Assembly: GCA_037954325.1 (NCBI GenBank)
Contig: JBBMNZ010000030.1
Coordinates: forward strand, 11,873,001 to 11,937,000
Length of the DNA stretch: 64,000 nt
Reading direction: 5' to 3'
Origin: Fistularia commersonii
Lineage: Eukaryota > Chordata > Actinopteri > Syngnathiformes > Fistulariidae
The notes under the pieces are model-generated. The model made no database searches. It was given only the letters and a program-made list of their open reading frames with translations, and was not told where the DNA came from. A program made the translations under genes and the position numbers. Positions 27,101 through 42,100 of this stretch are shown one piece after another. Positions within the stretch are counted from its first letter, which is position 1. The number at the start of each line of letters is the position of its first letter.

Positions 27101-30100
27101 GATGCAAATGGGCTGAGACCAACAAGGATAAAAAGAGACAACAGAGTTAGGGCGTGACTCGTGTCATAGCGCAGTCATTCAGGACATATCAATCACAGGT
27201 CAGTCACTGCAAAAAATCTTCATTACGCCAGACACAGAAGGTGAATGAAGACCAATATTTTGTCATTTGAGGAGCCGGACCCTGCTAAACCGACCGGACG
27301 TAGCTGCGCACCGCGTCTGACGTACACCACGGTCACTGAGGTTAATTAGAAAACTTATCTGGCGCCACTGATGCTGTCATGAAACAGGCAGGATTTACTC
27401 CCAAGGAAGTTTTTTTTTTTTTTTTAATCTGAGATGCAGCTCTGCGTGCTGGGAACAGAAATCAGTGCCACGGGGGTAATCTCCAATGTCGACCACATCC
27501 TTTCATCTGCTGCTGATAGAGGCGGGTGTCTGTGGCGTGAACATGTTACGTCAAAGAGGATTTGGAGGTATTCAAAGAGTGAGAGCATTCAGTCAAGCCT
27601 CCTCCAAAAATATTATTAAACAAACGAGAATTGATAGCAAACACATTGATGAACAAACAAAGCAACCAAAAATAACAGATAAAGTGTCTGGTTAGTATAC
27701 AAGGCACTGAACAAGAATGCATTTTGCACAATTGTCATGCTAGGGGCCGCTGCCAGCAGATATCTTATCTCACTGCAGGTTTCCTTCTGCAGCCGCTGAG
27801 AGTTCCCCCTCCTCTCTCCTGTACAATGCGACCCCTCTTGTGGAGCTCAACATAAGTGAAACTAATTTTGAAAATGCTTTTCAGAAATGATGCTTATAGC
27901 ACAGGAGTTCGGGTGGACCTACTTCAAGCTGAAGATACGAGACATAAACCTGGAAACCCATGGGAGAAGAGAAAGCCCAGGAGGGAGATGGAACACAGAA
28001 AGTAAGTACGGTGTTGGAGGGAAGCCCCTCTAATGACATAAATTCTGAAATAATGCCTGGTATCTGAAGTTTACTGTGCGTCACGGGTGGCAGCTAAAGG
28101 TGCAAAGATGATTACTTGTGTGGATCACAGTCCTCCTTGCCTTTCTTTGCATTTCTAATTGTATATGTTAAGATTAAACCCTTCTTAAAAGCTTAAGCAA
28201 CCATTCATTAACAGCTAATCTTAATTAAACTAGCTATTGGTTTATGATCAGTTTAGGAGATTCAGGAAAATTAAAATGTCCACTTTATTAGCAGTGTGTC
28301 ATTGCTGGGTATTATGCATTACTTGTAAATGTGGGAGAAACAACAGTGATAAAGTCAACTTCCATTGCAAACTTCAAGTTAACTCATACTGAAGTCTTCT
28401 GTGAAGGGACAGCACAGTCGCTATTGGTTGCGTTTTTACACCGTAGTGTGTATAACATATGTGTGCGGGGACCTGGGGGAGTGATGGAGAACAAGGAGGT
28501 ACCTGGCCCAGGATGTCCCCCATCAGAGTCCACATGGCCTGGCCTTCAGTTCGCAACTCCCCGTTCATGTTCAGCAGCTCCTCCAAAGAGTGGCACAGCT
28601 GCAGCAGCACAAAGGAGACAGGGTGAAACTCCCGCTCAGAAACAGAGCCGGCGTTCATTCGGTCACTAAAAAGTCAAATTGTTCTTATTCTGAAATGCAT
28701 AACCAATGTAGATGATTTGAGTAATTGCTATTACCTCTTCAATGTAAGAAGATTCAAACTGGATCATAGCATGGACAATAATTTTCAGGAGGATGCACCG
28801 TCATTTCAAGACTATAAGCCGCTACTTTACAGCTTTCACGTTTTGAACACTGCGGCAATGATGCAGCTAATTTATGGATATTTTTGGGCTAATGAGCCTC
28901 GTACTGCCAAAACATGTAACCTCGTCACATTGGACCAATGAAATGACAGTGAAATTCTGAGGCTGTTGAGTTCCGACACCGAAGATTTTAACGGTTTTAG
29001 TGCGCAGGAGGAAGACGAAGATAGCGATCAGCTGGAGTAGGACAAAGTGGGGATAGAAAATGAATGGACTTTTCCATGTCTTATATATCATTTATCTTTT
29101 CCATCAGCCGTGTTACAGGCACTGTTCAGAAAAAAACCAAACATTTCCAGTACGTATTTCTGGATGTTACCAGTATGTATTTAATTAAAAGTTAAAAAAA
29201 AGGTTTGTGTAAATACCTCATGTTATAACGTGGACACCTGCAGCTTATAGACAAGTACACATATATTTATTTTGTCGTTTTTAGCCAGTGTAGCTTATAT
29301 TCAGGTGTCGTTAATAGTCCGGAAAATCCGCTATGTAAAGTCTGCTTGAAGTCAAAAGGCACCTCTTATTTCTAGCTGCATCGTGGCCCTTCATTAATGG
29401 AGTCTCCCATTATATGTACAGTAGATGACTGTTTAAAAAATATTGCTAGCCATAATAAACATCAGAAATATAACAATTATAATATGGGGTATAATCTAAT
29501 TTTAGATCACATTGGATGGCTGACCCAACTGCACATTTGAATACTTTCTGATTAAATCTATTTCTTTTGCAATTTTTCATATCTAAATTCCATATACTGA
29601 TTTCCACTCAAATATGATAGGCAGCCCTGACATTGGTCATCTGTCTTAGACAGTGAATGCACTGCAAATAGAAAAAGACAATGCATCACCAAACTAACAT
29701 GACTGTTCAGAAAGTTATGTTTTAGACTACTTACAAAATACGATTATGTCCTAATTTTGCGTCCCTCCTTGGCTCACACTTGTTCCCTAAAAGGACCTCC
29801 TGAACATTGCAAACTCCACAGCATCAACCTGAGATCGGCGGGTGTGGGCTAATCACGGGTTGATGAAACAAAATGCAATGATTAATATAAAAATGACTAG
29901 AAAGGTCACTAATTGCAAGTAGCAACTGAAAATCACAAAGATGAAGAACTATTATTTTAGTTATTTATCTATTTATTTATTTATTTTTAAATCGGTGGAG
30001 TCTGAGTGTTTTAATCAGCTTATGTTTTGTAAGGTTAAATCTAATTAATTTGTCGGCGGCATTTAAATGCTGAAATAAGCAGCGGCATTTTAATATCCTG

Positions 30101-33100
30101 TTATAATTTGCCCCTTTCCCACTGAGAGGTTGCTCAGTGCTTCTGGATGGGCCCATACTGACCTTGTTGTACTCTATATGCAGCTTGTCCTGCTCACTCT
30201 CCAGCTTGTCCTTGAGGCTCTTCTGCTCAGAGATGTTGTCCTGGATCTGGATCATGCGCATGTTCCGCTCTAAACGTCACAAATCCACAAATCCACGTGG
30301 TCAGTGAAAAATGCACATCACATTCTAAATGACACGTCTTATTTACAATTTCAAACAAGCCATGCAAAGTTGCAGCAGCGGTGACCTGCCGTAGGTGATA
30401 CTGTAAGGAACTGCCTATTTTGACATCCCGGCTCATCCTTGGGGATGTCCTGGTTTTTACGCAGCCCATTCTCCCTGAAGCGGTGGAGGCAGTCGTGCTA
30501 GTGTACGTTTCAATGATGCTACATGTTCTTGTTAGTGACCTCCAATCAGAGGCTAAAGGTGGAAATAACAGACAGCTGAGTCCTTGAGTTTGTACGCAGG
30601 GCTCCAAGCTCACAGACCTACAGCCATTATACCAGTATATTTACTTTGAAAGTGTGCTGTGGTTTGGAAAGTATGCTTTTCTTTTACATTTGAGACTGAA
30701 CTTTAATCAGATTCCACTTTCTTAAAGAGTTATGGATATTAGCATAGATTAGAAAAACAAAATCTGAAGGCCGAAAGCACATGTGACGTTCAAGGTATTA
30801 GGAAAGGCTATCTTTAGTTGGTTAAACAAAAAGGACAAACGTAACACCCCCCCATATATCTATATTTTGATGAAATTGATGGATAATGGTATCATATTTC
30901 TGTTCTGCTTAGATCCAGCCCTGATGCTTTTGCTTTCGATGCCTCCTTGGTATCAGATAGTTTTCTAACTTCCCTATCACGAACTAACAAACATCGATAT
31001 TCATCTTTTACCTATTTTGCTCTTGGTGTGTGACTGCCATCGCCTGCTTGAGTGTGACCTCCTGTTTCCCAATATGATTAACGAAGGAATAGCTTCCTTC
31101 TTCTTTTTGCGCAACAGAACACTAAGCAATGAGATAAATCCCTTTCTCACCCAAGTAGTAGTTGACAAAGTCAGCTGTGAGAGCAGGCTGCTTGTGTTTT
31201 CTGCGTCCATCCATGCTGGCGTTGGTGTCCGAGGTATCCACGGGGAAAATGTCAGTACTGATGCCCATCAGCTCGGCCTTCCTCAACAACTTTCTGATGG
31301 CTGAGGCACTAGAGGTCAGAGGTCGCGGTAGCTTTTCCCGGGGCACCCAGGCTTGGGGCCGAGTATTCCTTGACAGCTCGGCTTTAGCCCGGTACTGCTG
31401 CAGGCGGGTCGTGATCCTTGCCTGTAAATATATGGACGCAATTTTAGCTTTGTCTTCACCAAGAGGCGAAGGCTGCTCGTGCAAATCCCAGCTCTGCTCC
31501 GGTTTTATTTCCCCTCATACCTGGGCCTCAGGAGTGAGGTGTTTTTCCCGCTCCTGCAGGGACACTTTGCAGTTGGACTGCAACGCAAGATAGTTCTTCC
31601 GTTTCCACTTCCTGTCAAATCTGTCGGCATGTTGTTTGCAGTAGGCAAAGAATGGGTCGGCAATGTCCTGCACGGGTGAAAGGCGCACGTATTACGGGTA
31701 AAATTCCCCTTTGCTCTAAAACCCCTATCACAATTATTATCATTACTAACAAGAATTCCACCAGCACTCACAACACCGTTATAAGGTTCATTACTATTAT
31801 TAGCAAAAAAAACAATAGAATCAAAGCAAGTCTCGGCACTTAAAAATTGTACAAATTGTGAACAACTAGGTACAATTTTAAACTGTGTGCAGGTCAGAGG
31901 TATGTAAGGTTCGAATATTCAGCAATGTCCCAACCTCCTCGGCCGCGGCTTCAGATAGTAGCCCCTCCCTCTGAGCGCAGGTCACATGAAAGTAGGAGCG
32001 ACACATCCCTGCGTCACAGCTGATGCAGACACCGGTCCGTGCAAAGCGGGTATCCTCACAGAAGCTACACTCCTAGGAGTAGCGACGCAGTGTTAAGTAC
32101 GACTCGACAGGACGTCTGCAGAAGATTACCATGAGTCTGCAAAAGAATGAAACTTCTACTGCTGCAAAACATGGATAATACTACTGCTAGAGCAAAATAA
32201 ACAACGGCTGTCCTCCATGGGCTTTGGCTGCTGAGAATTTACTTCAGACTTATTGAATAGGGCGTCCGGTAATTTAATTCAGCGTTAATTTAACAGCGTC
32301 CCTTTGTATTTCTGTATATCTTGTCCTCCTCGACATTATCAAAAACAACAGGCCCCCAAGAAAAGGCGGAAAAAATATTTCTCTCTTTATGATTTCCCTT
32401 GGTTAGAGAAAGGTCAATTACCAAAAAATCAAAAGAAAAAAAAGTCCTTATTCTCTCACAAATAGCAAAGGAAGCTTATCCTGGAATACCAACTTCTGTC
32501 AATGACACGTTTTAGCCATTTAATCACCATCACCATCACCACCACCTGCAGAACATCTACTTCTTCCCGCACACAAATGATAGGGCGTCTGGTATTTTGT
32601 AATTTACAACTTGACATTTCGAGCTCTAACCATGCTTTCTTCAGGCTTTAATACATTTCGTTTTCTACATGAAGTTAGCTGCTTTCAGACAGAAGAGAGG
32701 GGAGAATGCAGTCAGAGACATTCAAAGTTTGGTATGCAATGCCATTCATTAAAGACCTACAACAACCTGCTACAAGCATGGACCAACTCTTGGAGGGAAA
32801 CAAGCACACTTGCCTTTGCCCCGTACTTTGAATAATTCATCTCGGTGAGTGTTACTGGCCGCAGCTTATCGATGTCTCCGAAAGCCACTCCCGGGACGTA
32901 AAGCGCACAGACCACATGGACCCATCTGAAAATGAAGACAAAAAACAGGGGGAGTCGATGAGCTGGTTTGTCAGACAGCATCAGCAGCTTGGAACCCAAA
33001 ATGACTGGCGTTAAGTGTTTGTGAGCCACCGGCTAACGGCTAATTTTATGCTACAGCACTAGATTTAAAATGGTTGTTAGTTTTCCATTAACCGAAGATA

Positions 33101-36100
33101 ATCATGAAATTAGCAGCAGTGTATTTCTTTGACACCTTTAAGAGGAATTGATTTGCAGATTTATCTAGCCTCGGGCGCTGGCCAGTGTTTGGTGCGACGT
33201 CATTCCAAATGCAGGCTGTAGGGAAGAGAATCCGAAGTCCAATATAAAGATATCCATCTCTAGCAAGCAAGCGCTTCAAAGTTTAATTTGCTGTGTTTTT
33301 CATGCTCTAGTGAAGTAGTAAATTCAGGCGAAGCCAGATGAGGAGCGCTATCTGCGATAACGTGTCTCAAGTCTCTACGCTTCACATAACACACTCCTTT
33401 TCTTCCTCTATCTCTCCTACCCTGCATTTCTCACTCTTATACAGCCACAAACTCGCTGGCTCCCTAGCATGCATTTCTGCCACTCTGAATAAATTTAGAA
33501 TTCGGATAGTCTTCTGCCATACGAGGCGCTTTCAAAAAGGTCACCGGGTATTATTGGTTTCCAAGCCCCGACTTCCCTAACCGCTATGCAGGCATTTAAA
33601 AAAAGTCTCCCACCTCCCGGCGTCAGTCTCCTTGAAGATGCCGTCCTGGTTTGGGCAGAGCTCGCAGCTAGGCATGACGCCGTTCTTGCAAGCATCGCAG
33701 AACCACGGTTCTGTAGAGTTCTCCGACGCCGAGCTCATGATGGAGTCACTCTCACCGTCGACACCGTAGCAGCCTGGACACAGAGCCGTATCAACTTCCA
33801 TTTTAATTCATCGTAATATCAGCCAGTCATTAATGTCCCTCATATTGGATGCCCTTTCCAGGGCCCAGAAACACCTCTGAAGGTTCCAGAACGTTCTCAA
33901 GAGGAATGCAACAGATGCATGTACTTGTTTGTTCAGATGAAAATTAAGAAATAGCTGTCAATCAGACTAACTTCAGGACAAAAACCACTGAAGGCTGCGT
34001 TTGGATAAATCTTTGTTGAGGAACTTTGAGCTAGACAGATAAATACTGCATTAATCCTTTGCAGGGAATGATATATTACAGCAGCATAAGGGTTATACCT
34101 TCAACACACAGTTACAAGTACTGTCATTTCTGGACTACAAGGGGCTACTTTTTTCACACACACTTAAAAAATGAAACCATGCAGACTTGGCCCAGGGAAA
34201 GGTTTTGAAGGCATGGGGATGAAGGTCATTTACACAATAGCTGGGTTTGAAGGCTATATAGGGACATATAGTGCCTACATATAGGGACATAAACATATAT
34301 ATATATATATATGTATATATATAATCAAATATTTAATTAAAAGTTTAAAAAAGTGCTTCTGTGTAAATATCTCAAGTTACAACGTGGACACCTGTGGTTT
34401 ATAGACAAGTGCGTTTTTAGACAAGAGTTACTTTTAGCCGGTGGGGCTTACATTCAGGTGCACTAAATTGTCCGGATATAATGGTATCTTCATAATTTTG
34501 TTGTCTTCATTTTGTTGCCTGAGGGATTGCACTCAGCGGTAATCACAGTCTTCTTCCCGCATTAGATGGAGAAATCAGCCACATCGACTAAATTCTAATT
34601 CAACCTGCCCTCTCTCACGCACATGCACACATGCGCACAGGCACAGCAGGATGCCACTGTTGCAACGTTGTGTTGTGTATGACTATGAATTTGGATTAAA
34701 CCATAATTTATACCATAATCCCAATTTCTTGTACTGAAAGACTGGATAAAACTGTCACGTTGGATTGAATGTCTTTGTTTGTTTCATGTGTGTTAGTGGT
34801 TCTTTGTTGAGTATCATTGATTGCAGTAAATAGGAGGGATTGCTTTATACTGATTACGGCAAATGAAGAGAAAAAATCTTTACGCGTCTGATTAAACATG
34901 GGTTGTGCATAAAGAGATCACAAGTTCAATTATAATTCTGTGCAATTCTTTAATTCTTATTTTTACCATTTTTCCAAATACAAATGGAAGGGTGTTTTGG
35001 TTTTATTAACAAGGGAACGACCCTTGAGGAGCCAGAGGTACACTTACACTACGTGGTAAATCCTGCCACGTCAATAATGGCTCAAGGAGTTCAAAGGCCA
35101 CTTCTACCATTCGTTTTCCTTGGAATGATAATATATATACAGAATATATGATATAATGTTCCATTTCCAGTGTATATCTTTATGGGAACACGAAGCACCT
35201 ATCACACAAGGACAGCGCCACCTCTTGCTAAATACGTGGTCACATATGCCAGGGTTCGGCAACCTCTACCACTTTAAGAGCCATTTGGAGCCATTCTCCA
35301 CAGTAAAGAAAACATTGGAAGCCACACAACCCTTTTCAAATTTAAAATGAATTAACACAGCAGATAACATTATTTTTTTGGTCTTTATGCTATGTATAAA
35401 CAAAATGCGTTTGCATTTTTTTTTTAAATCAATGAACTACAGAGAAAATGAAATCACATTTCTGCATGCAACAAAACACTGGGTTGAGGGCTACTTTTAA
35501 GTAAAATACTCAATGTCTATTTGAGTTCTTCCTCTATTTATGAAAAAAAAAAAAAAAAAGTCAGAATCCATCAGCAGCAAACCAAAAATGGCGTCTCCTA
35601 TCCTTTTACTGGTGCGTGCCGTCACTTATTAAAAGGCCAAAAATATTTCAACATGTTTTTCTTAGATGTTACAAATTTAAAATTCTATTTTAAAAAAGAA
35701 CAAGCTAAACTACAATACATTTTAAGTGAATACTCGTTCATTATTTTCAAAAGCCACAGGGAGCCGCAGTTGCCGACCCCTACCCAATGCCGATGTCCAG
35801 CGAAGGCCAGATGCAGCAGATTGGGTGAACCCTTCATTGAACTTGGACCAAACCTTCCTGAGGAATTAACCAAGGAATCAACAAAGATTGGTCTTCTTAA
35901 AAATTCACCCTAAATCTCTCCTAGAAGTCTCCCGGGCAGGGGCAGAGAATTTATTTGATATTATCACAAAGTCCTGGCCTAAAGGGTGCAGTAACAACTA
36001 ATCCTAACCGTGCGCTTGAGAAATCGATCTTCTTGAAGTCAACAGACAGGTGTTTGGGCACATAGCAGAAACTGACCATAAGCCAATGCATATACGTTCA

Positions 36101-39100
36101 TCCCAGGGATTTTTCTCCCCCTGGAAATGTGGCAGGCAACCTCCCAAAGCAGACTACGACATGTGGAATCGTTGTAGATTTTCACATGAAAGAACTTGTG
36201 CCTGACCTTCAGTGGTTCTGGAAGTTGATTTAGTAAACCGCTCCCTTTCCTTGCAGGTTCTTTGGTCAATGGTGGTGCTAAGATGGTGATGGGCTGTTTA
36301 CCAAGATTATACACTTATTTTAAACAAGCAGAGGACTATGAGCCAGAATGAAAGGAAAGGTGGACAAGACAGTGGTGAGACAAGCGATAATGTGTGCTCT
36401 AGAAACAGTGACAATGACCAAAAGACAAGAGGCAGAACTGGGGGTCGCAGGGATGAAGATGTTGAGGTTCTCTTTGAGAGTGAACAGGGTGGACAGGCTC
36501 AGGAATAAGTCCATCAGAGGGACAGCACATATTGGATGTTCTGGACATAAACTGAGATGGTTAGGCGATGTACAGAGGAGGGATAGTGAATATATCGGTA
36601 GACAGATGCTGGATTTGGAAGTCTAGAGGAAGACCAAAGAGAAGATTTATGGACATAATGAGAGGGAATATGAAGTTAGTTGGTGTGAGAGAGGAGCATA
36701 CAGAGAATAGGGTTAGATAGAGAAGGTGGATTTGCTATGGAAACCCCTGAAGGGAAAAACCGTAAGGAAGAAGAAGAAGATTCTGTTGACATGCTGCTTG
36801 TCAACCTGTTCTTTCTGTTATGCACAGAGGAGGACTGTTGTGGAACAAACAAGATCTTGGAGCTGCCAAGAGGAAAGCATCCTCTCACGAACCTGACTTC
36901 TTACAGCGCTGGAAAAAATGGACTGTTCTCCGCCTTAAATTAACTTGGTCAGCAAATGCCAGCAATTCAAAAAAACAAGGAAAACCTTCATTTCTGTCTG
37001 TATAGTAGGAAAACAAAAAACATTACTAGACGAAAGCTTGGTTACTTTTTCCAAAGTTAGGAGGGTGACACAGAAAACCCTTTCCACGGACAGAGTGGAA
37101 AAGCATTCATCAAAGTGGCACAAATACACCCAGATACTATTAGGAGATGAACAAGGACGATTAACCAAATATGAACGGTTAAATTAAGACAAACTGCTCT
37201 AACAGTCAAATATTAGATACTAAATCGCTCAACAGAACTGTCAATTCCAGATGTACAGCTAGTCTATAGATGCTGGACCTGACTGTCCAAACAGTACACC
37301 AACTTTATGAGTTTGTAAATACAGCTCTATCAAAATGTCTTCATCAATACATTGGCAATAAGTCTGTGGAAATAAACAAAGTTGTGTATTTGCATCTGAT
37401 TCAAGAAATCTTTGGTGCAATGTCATGGCTAAACGCATCAATACATTTCCATCAACAGAGTCACCTCGGAGTCATTGGCTGAACACATCAGTCTTGTTAA
37501 TTTTAGCATCAAACACTTTTTCCTAGTTAACAAATGTTGAATATCAAACAAACGGCAACCTACCACTGGGGAGAAGAAACATCCCAGTTTAAAGAACATT
37601 TTTCGATATTATTTTCACAATTTTGCATAATAAGATGCAAGGCCACTTTTGGGAGTGATGCTGTGATGTAAATGTTTACTATCTTAAAAGCCTTTTAGCT
37701 TGGTGTTTGAAATGTCCTCACAGTAACATAAAAAAATGTGAATAATGTCATTATATATTGCTGAACAGTTGTCACAAGTTAAATTAGAATAATCTTTATA
37801 ACACCATCTTTGTTTTGTGGCATGAACAGCTGTTTCATTGCTTGAAACTTTGGGAACTTCTTTTTTGCCACATTTTAGGCAAGGTTAAGGGACAATAAGC
37901 ATTCAGATATGACATCTGTGTTCAGGAATATATCCATTTGCTGGTCTATCCGTAAACCTCATCTTCGTATTCTCCGGTCATAAGTTGCTGCCCCGCAAAC
38001 TGAACATTCCATTTAAAATTGTAGCCTGGGAGAAGTAAGAGCCACAGCGAAGGGATTTGAATGTTTCCTCCTCCTCCCCTCTTAATTTTCTCAGGTCACC
38101 TAAACAATTACTTGGCCAATGCGGTTTCTATGGAAGCTATTACACCAAGCGAGCATGCTCATCACTACCAACAAGGGCAGCAATCAGCATTCTGCCTCGG
38201 CTCAGGAGATAACACTTTAACTCCTGATTCCTTTAACCAGCCCGCAGGCTCTTTGAGAACTAAGAATCACAAACAAATCAAAAGGCGGGTGTTGTGTTTG
38301 CCCCTCACTGCCGTCTACCCCGAGCATCAGTCAGCCTGTGGAAAGCAAACTGGGGCTGAGGTAGGAAGTCAGTTCCACTCTTTGTTTGGTTGGTGTAGTT
38401 GAAGACAGCAAAAGTCGTGATGTATATTTTACACACACACATACATAGAGATCCCTGTTGTTAGACTGTTTCACCTATGCGGTAACACAATAGGAAATTT
38501 GTGAATTACTTTCCCTCACCTCTTCATTAACAGTACTTTTCTAATTAAAAAAAAAAAGTGTAGCCCAGTAAGTGGCATTGGTGGCCTTCAAAATCTCTAA
38601 AACAAACAATTACAAGAAAAATATATTTTGAGGAGTGCTTTGAAATGATTTCTAACTTGTAAAATCAAATATTTAAATGTCAGACCATTGATGTTGTGTG
38701 CCATTTTTATATTTAAGTGCCTTGAAGGAACCTTTTCTTCAAACTTCTGTGAGATAAACTCAAAGGCTTTAGGCAAGAAATCTGACTGGATAATTAAGTC
38801 CCAGTTGGAGTCTGCGCTGACCTTCAAAATGGATAGACCTGAGGCTCAAACCACTGCACATGTGAACTTAAGCACACACTTTAACTTCATTTCCTCAATG
38901 GTATGGGACGAGGACAGAAGTACTTATGATATACACTCATCATTTATTTACCTCCAAAACAGTATGACTGGAATACCAAAGTGTGAGGCCACTGGTTGCT
39001 GGCTAATAAGTGCTATAGTGTCAGAAATTATGAGCTTGAGACCAAATAAATCCAGGCAGTATATTGACTAAATCAAGAGGAGTATTTTGAATTCACAGAA

Positions 39101-42100
39101 AACATTTTTTTCAAACAAGCTTTTTGAATCTCCAAAGAAAGAAAGAAAGAGAGCCTCAGACAGATGGTGATGGATTTCAGCAAAGGCAGTGAGTTATTTT
39201 CAGCATCTGAATATTGATGTAATACTCAAAGGTCCATGTCAAATCTGCGTCCGAGGCCAAACTCTATAAAAACATATCATGGCACTCGAGGGGTGAGCCC
39301 CAAAAATGTGAAAACCACCCAGAATTGCAGATAAGGAGCGGTTAGTCATTGCTTGGGTCTAGACGTGGACCTGAGCTGATACGACCGGCTGTGGTTCGGC
39401 TTCGAGACATGATATGAATTCTCGGCTAAATAAACTGTTATCTAATGAGTGCCGGTGGGCGAAACAAAAAAAATGATCCAATTGCGATAGCGATGGAATA
39501 ATGGATTTGTGATGGTGTGATTGGGGATTCCTGTCATCTGAGACCACTGGGTGTCTTGATGTACATTTCATACTGTTTAAGACACAGGCAACTATGTTGT
39601 AACAGCATCAGAAGTAGAAACGAGGCAGGCTGAGTATCTAACATGAACTCAAGAGATCGCACGCTGTTTTATTTGATTATTCTAGCGGGAGGCCCCATTT
39701 TCAGATAACAATCAAATACAGTGGCATTACAAGTAGCCAATGCCATTGACAGGATAAACGTTAGTCTCATTTGCTGATTAAAAGTAAAAATTACTTCGAT
39801 ATTTGAAAACCAGGCTGCTTTGAACGCTCCATTTATCTCCCTGTTACATTTTTGATGGAAAACTTAAAGAGAGGTCAGGTTAATTTGTTTGGGAAAATCA
39901 AATCACACTTCCCAATGAAAATCCATTACATTTGATGTGTAAATCCCTCTGTCACAAACCACTTGGACTGAATGTGTTGAGGAGTGGCCACCAGTTATTC
40001 CATGCTTTGTCCCATTTACCAGACAATTTTGGCCTTGCTAAAGGCAATGTGAACAAGTTAGTAAACTCCAGAATACTGAAATCTAATACATGAATTAGTA
40101 AATCTAACATTTCCCCGTTGTGCAGTTTCGTCACAGATAATTGGTCTTGAAACGCCTTTTAGGAGAAATTCAATTTTTGCACAGGTCCGGGTGTCGAAGC
40201 AGTCCAATACAACACAACAAAGCAACATTTGTCAATTATAGCTAGAACATGGCTGTCAAAAACAATATTAGTCCAGGCAATGGTAAACTTTGTGATTGTC
40301 TTTACAGCTGAAAAAAAGGTTAGCATGCTTTGCTAAGTAGCTCTGGAGCTATTGAGACAAAATCAACGGTTGAGGCTTCGGGTCTGATTATGGAAATGAC
40401 TTTAAGCCATGTCATTTGAGGATCCATAACAATGTGTTTTTGGGGAGATTATCCAAGCGCAAAGAAACTGGACAGCTATCCGCTTTACGAATCTGTGCTT
40501 GTAAGAACAGCATAGACTTAATGAGGTAATGATGGTATGAGACAATGGCTACGCCAGAAAGCCAGTGACCAAGCTAACATGTAGTGCTCTTTCAAGTTTG
40601 TTTTCTTTTCACCATGGTCTGATTGTTTTGTTGTGCGTGCTCAGTGACAATAAATTACCTTGCCAAAGCAGGTACGCAAAAAAGTACCAGGTACTATGGA
40701 AACGCATGAAGAGCTGAGTAGAGTTATGGTGGAAGTGCGTAATGGAAAAGCACCAGAAGATGTCAGGTGCCCCTGGCCACAATCACTATGTGCATGTATT
40801 TTTATTCAGTGATTATTTATTAGTATTTCAACATATAAATGGCTTTTGGCTGTCATTATTTCGGCAATAAAACAAGAAGAGCTGTTCCATATGTGAATCT
40901 GGAGAAAATTGAATGCAAACAGAGCTTACAGTTCATTTAAATTGCCATAATGAGATGCTGACAATCTAAATCAACGCATTTGATACCTGCAGCACAAATG
41001 AGTGCCACAGTGCCACAGAGACCAAGAGAAGGAAATTTCCAACCCACGGAGCTTTGATAAGTAAATGGCTCACCTCTGTGCTTTATCCATGACTTTTGCA
41101 AATTTATGAATCCGTACCAATGGACTCATTCATAAAGTCTCTAATCAGCCAACATAATTTTGTCAAAATTAAGTCAACCTGAGTTGTAGTGGAGAGATTT
41201 GTGTTATCTCACTGTCTTATTTGTATACAGACAGGATCAGGGGTGTTTTGTAGCATCACAGAGCACAACAATACAATTGCGTGAATGTCATCGCTTCAAT
41301 TTTTAAAATGCCTCTAGCAGATGTCGGAGTGGCGACAAGGATGTGAATCACAGATGTCAACCGGAGGTTGATTCGCTGTGGATTTTGGGGAACCCATTCT
41401 TTTTCCTGATTTTTTTTTGACGTGAAAAGTTCAAAATATCTACCGAGATAAATTGCTTAAATGTGACAGTGGAGCATTTTTCCACACATGGTGATGTTTA
41501 TCAGCCAGCTGCAGTGAGCATCGGTTTGTATTTAGAAAAATGCCAGTTCAATAAAAGCAAGTTGTTGATTAGATAAAAGGAACAGGCTTGTTTCAGCTAA
41601 AAGTTTGTTGTAGAGTTTGACTGAAGATTTAAATTCCTCAGAAACGCTGGACATTGTATGCTAAAATGCCACAGTGAGTATCCATTAACATTTCCGATGG
41701 CAACCATTTCTCAACGGTTGGCATTTAATTCCCCAATAGAGAATTTAAATCAACTGATATCATAAGGAAGTTTCAACTAAACATAATTCATCATCTCAGC
41801 CCTGTCATCATAAAAAGTAATTAGAGCTCAGATGTAGTTACCGCCCATCTGGCTTTCATCTGACGCGCACCCGTCGTTACTTCTCTTATTAAGTGATGGC
41901 TGAACGACACCAAATCAACAATAACACAATTACATTGCAAGGAGGGATTGGATGATTCTCAAAGCTGCTCGTGTAGAATTGGGTGCGCGTGATGTGAGAA
42001 TATTAGATGCATGAGACCAACAGCAACCCGGGGAGGGAACATTCGCACCCTGTGTGAAAACAAGCACATAATTTGTTTAATCTGGCCATCTATTGACGAG

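Noticed and set aside
28374..28502. Extension of phf14 exon 11 past its donor (VPPCSPSLPQVPAH...)
   Set aside because: Follows a good GTACCT donor and the phase matches exon 12 only if splicing occurs there.
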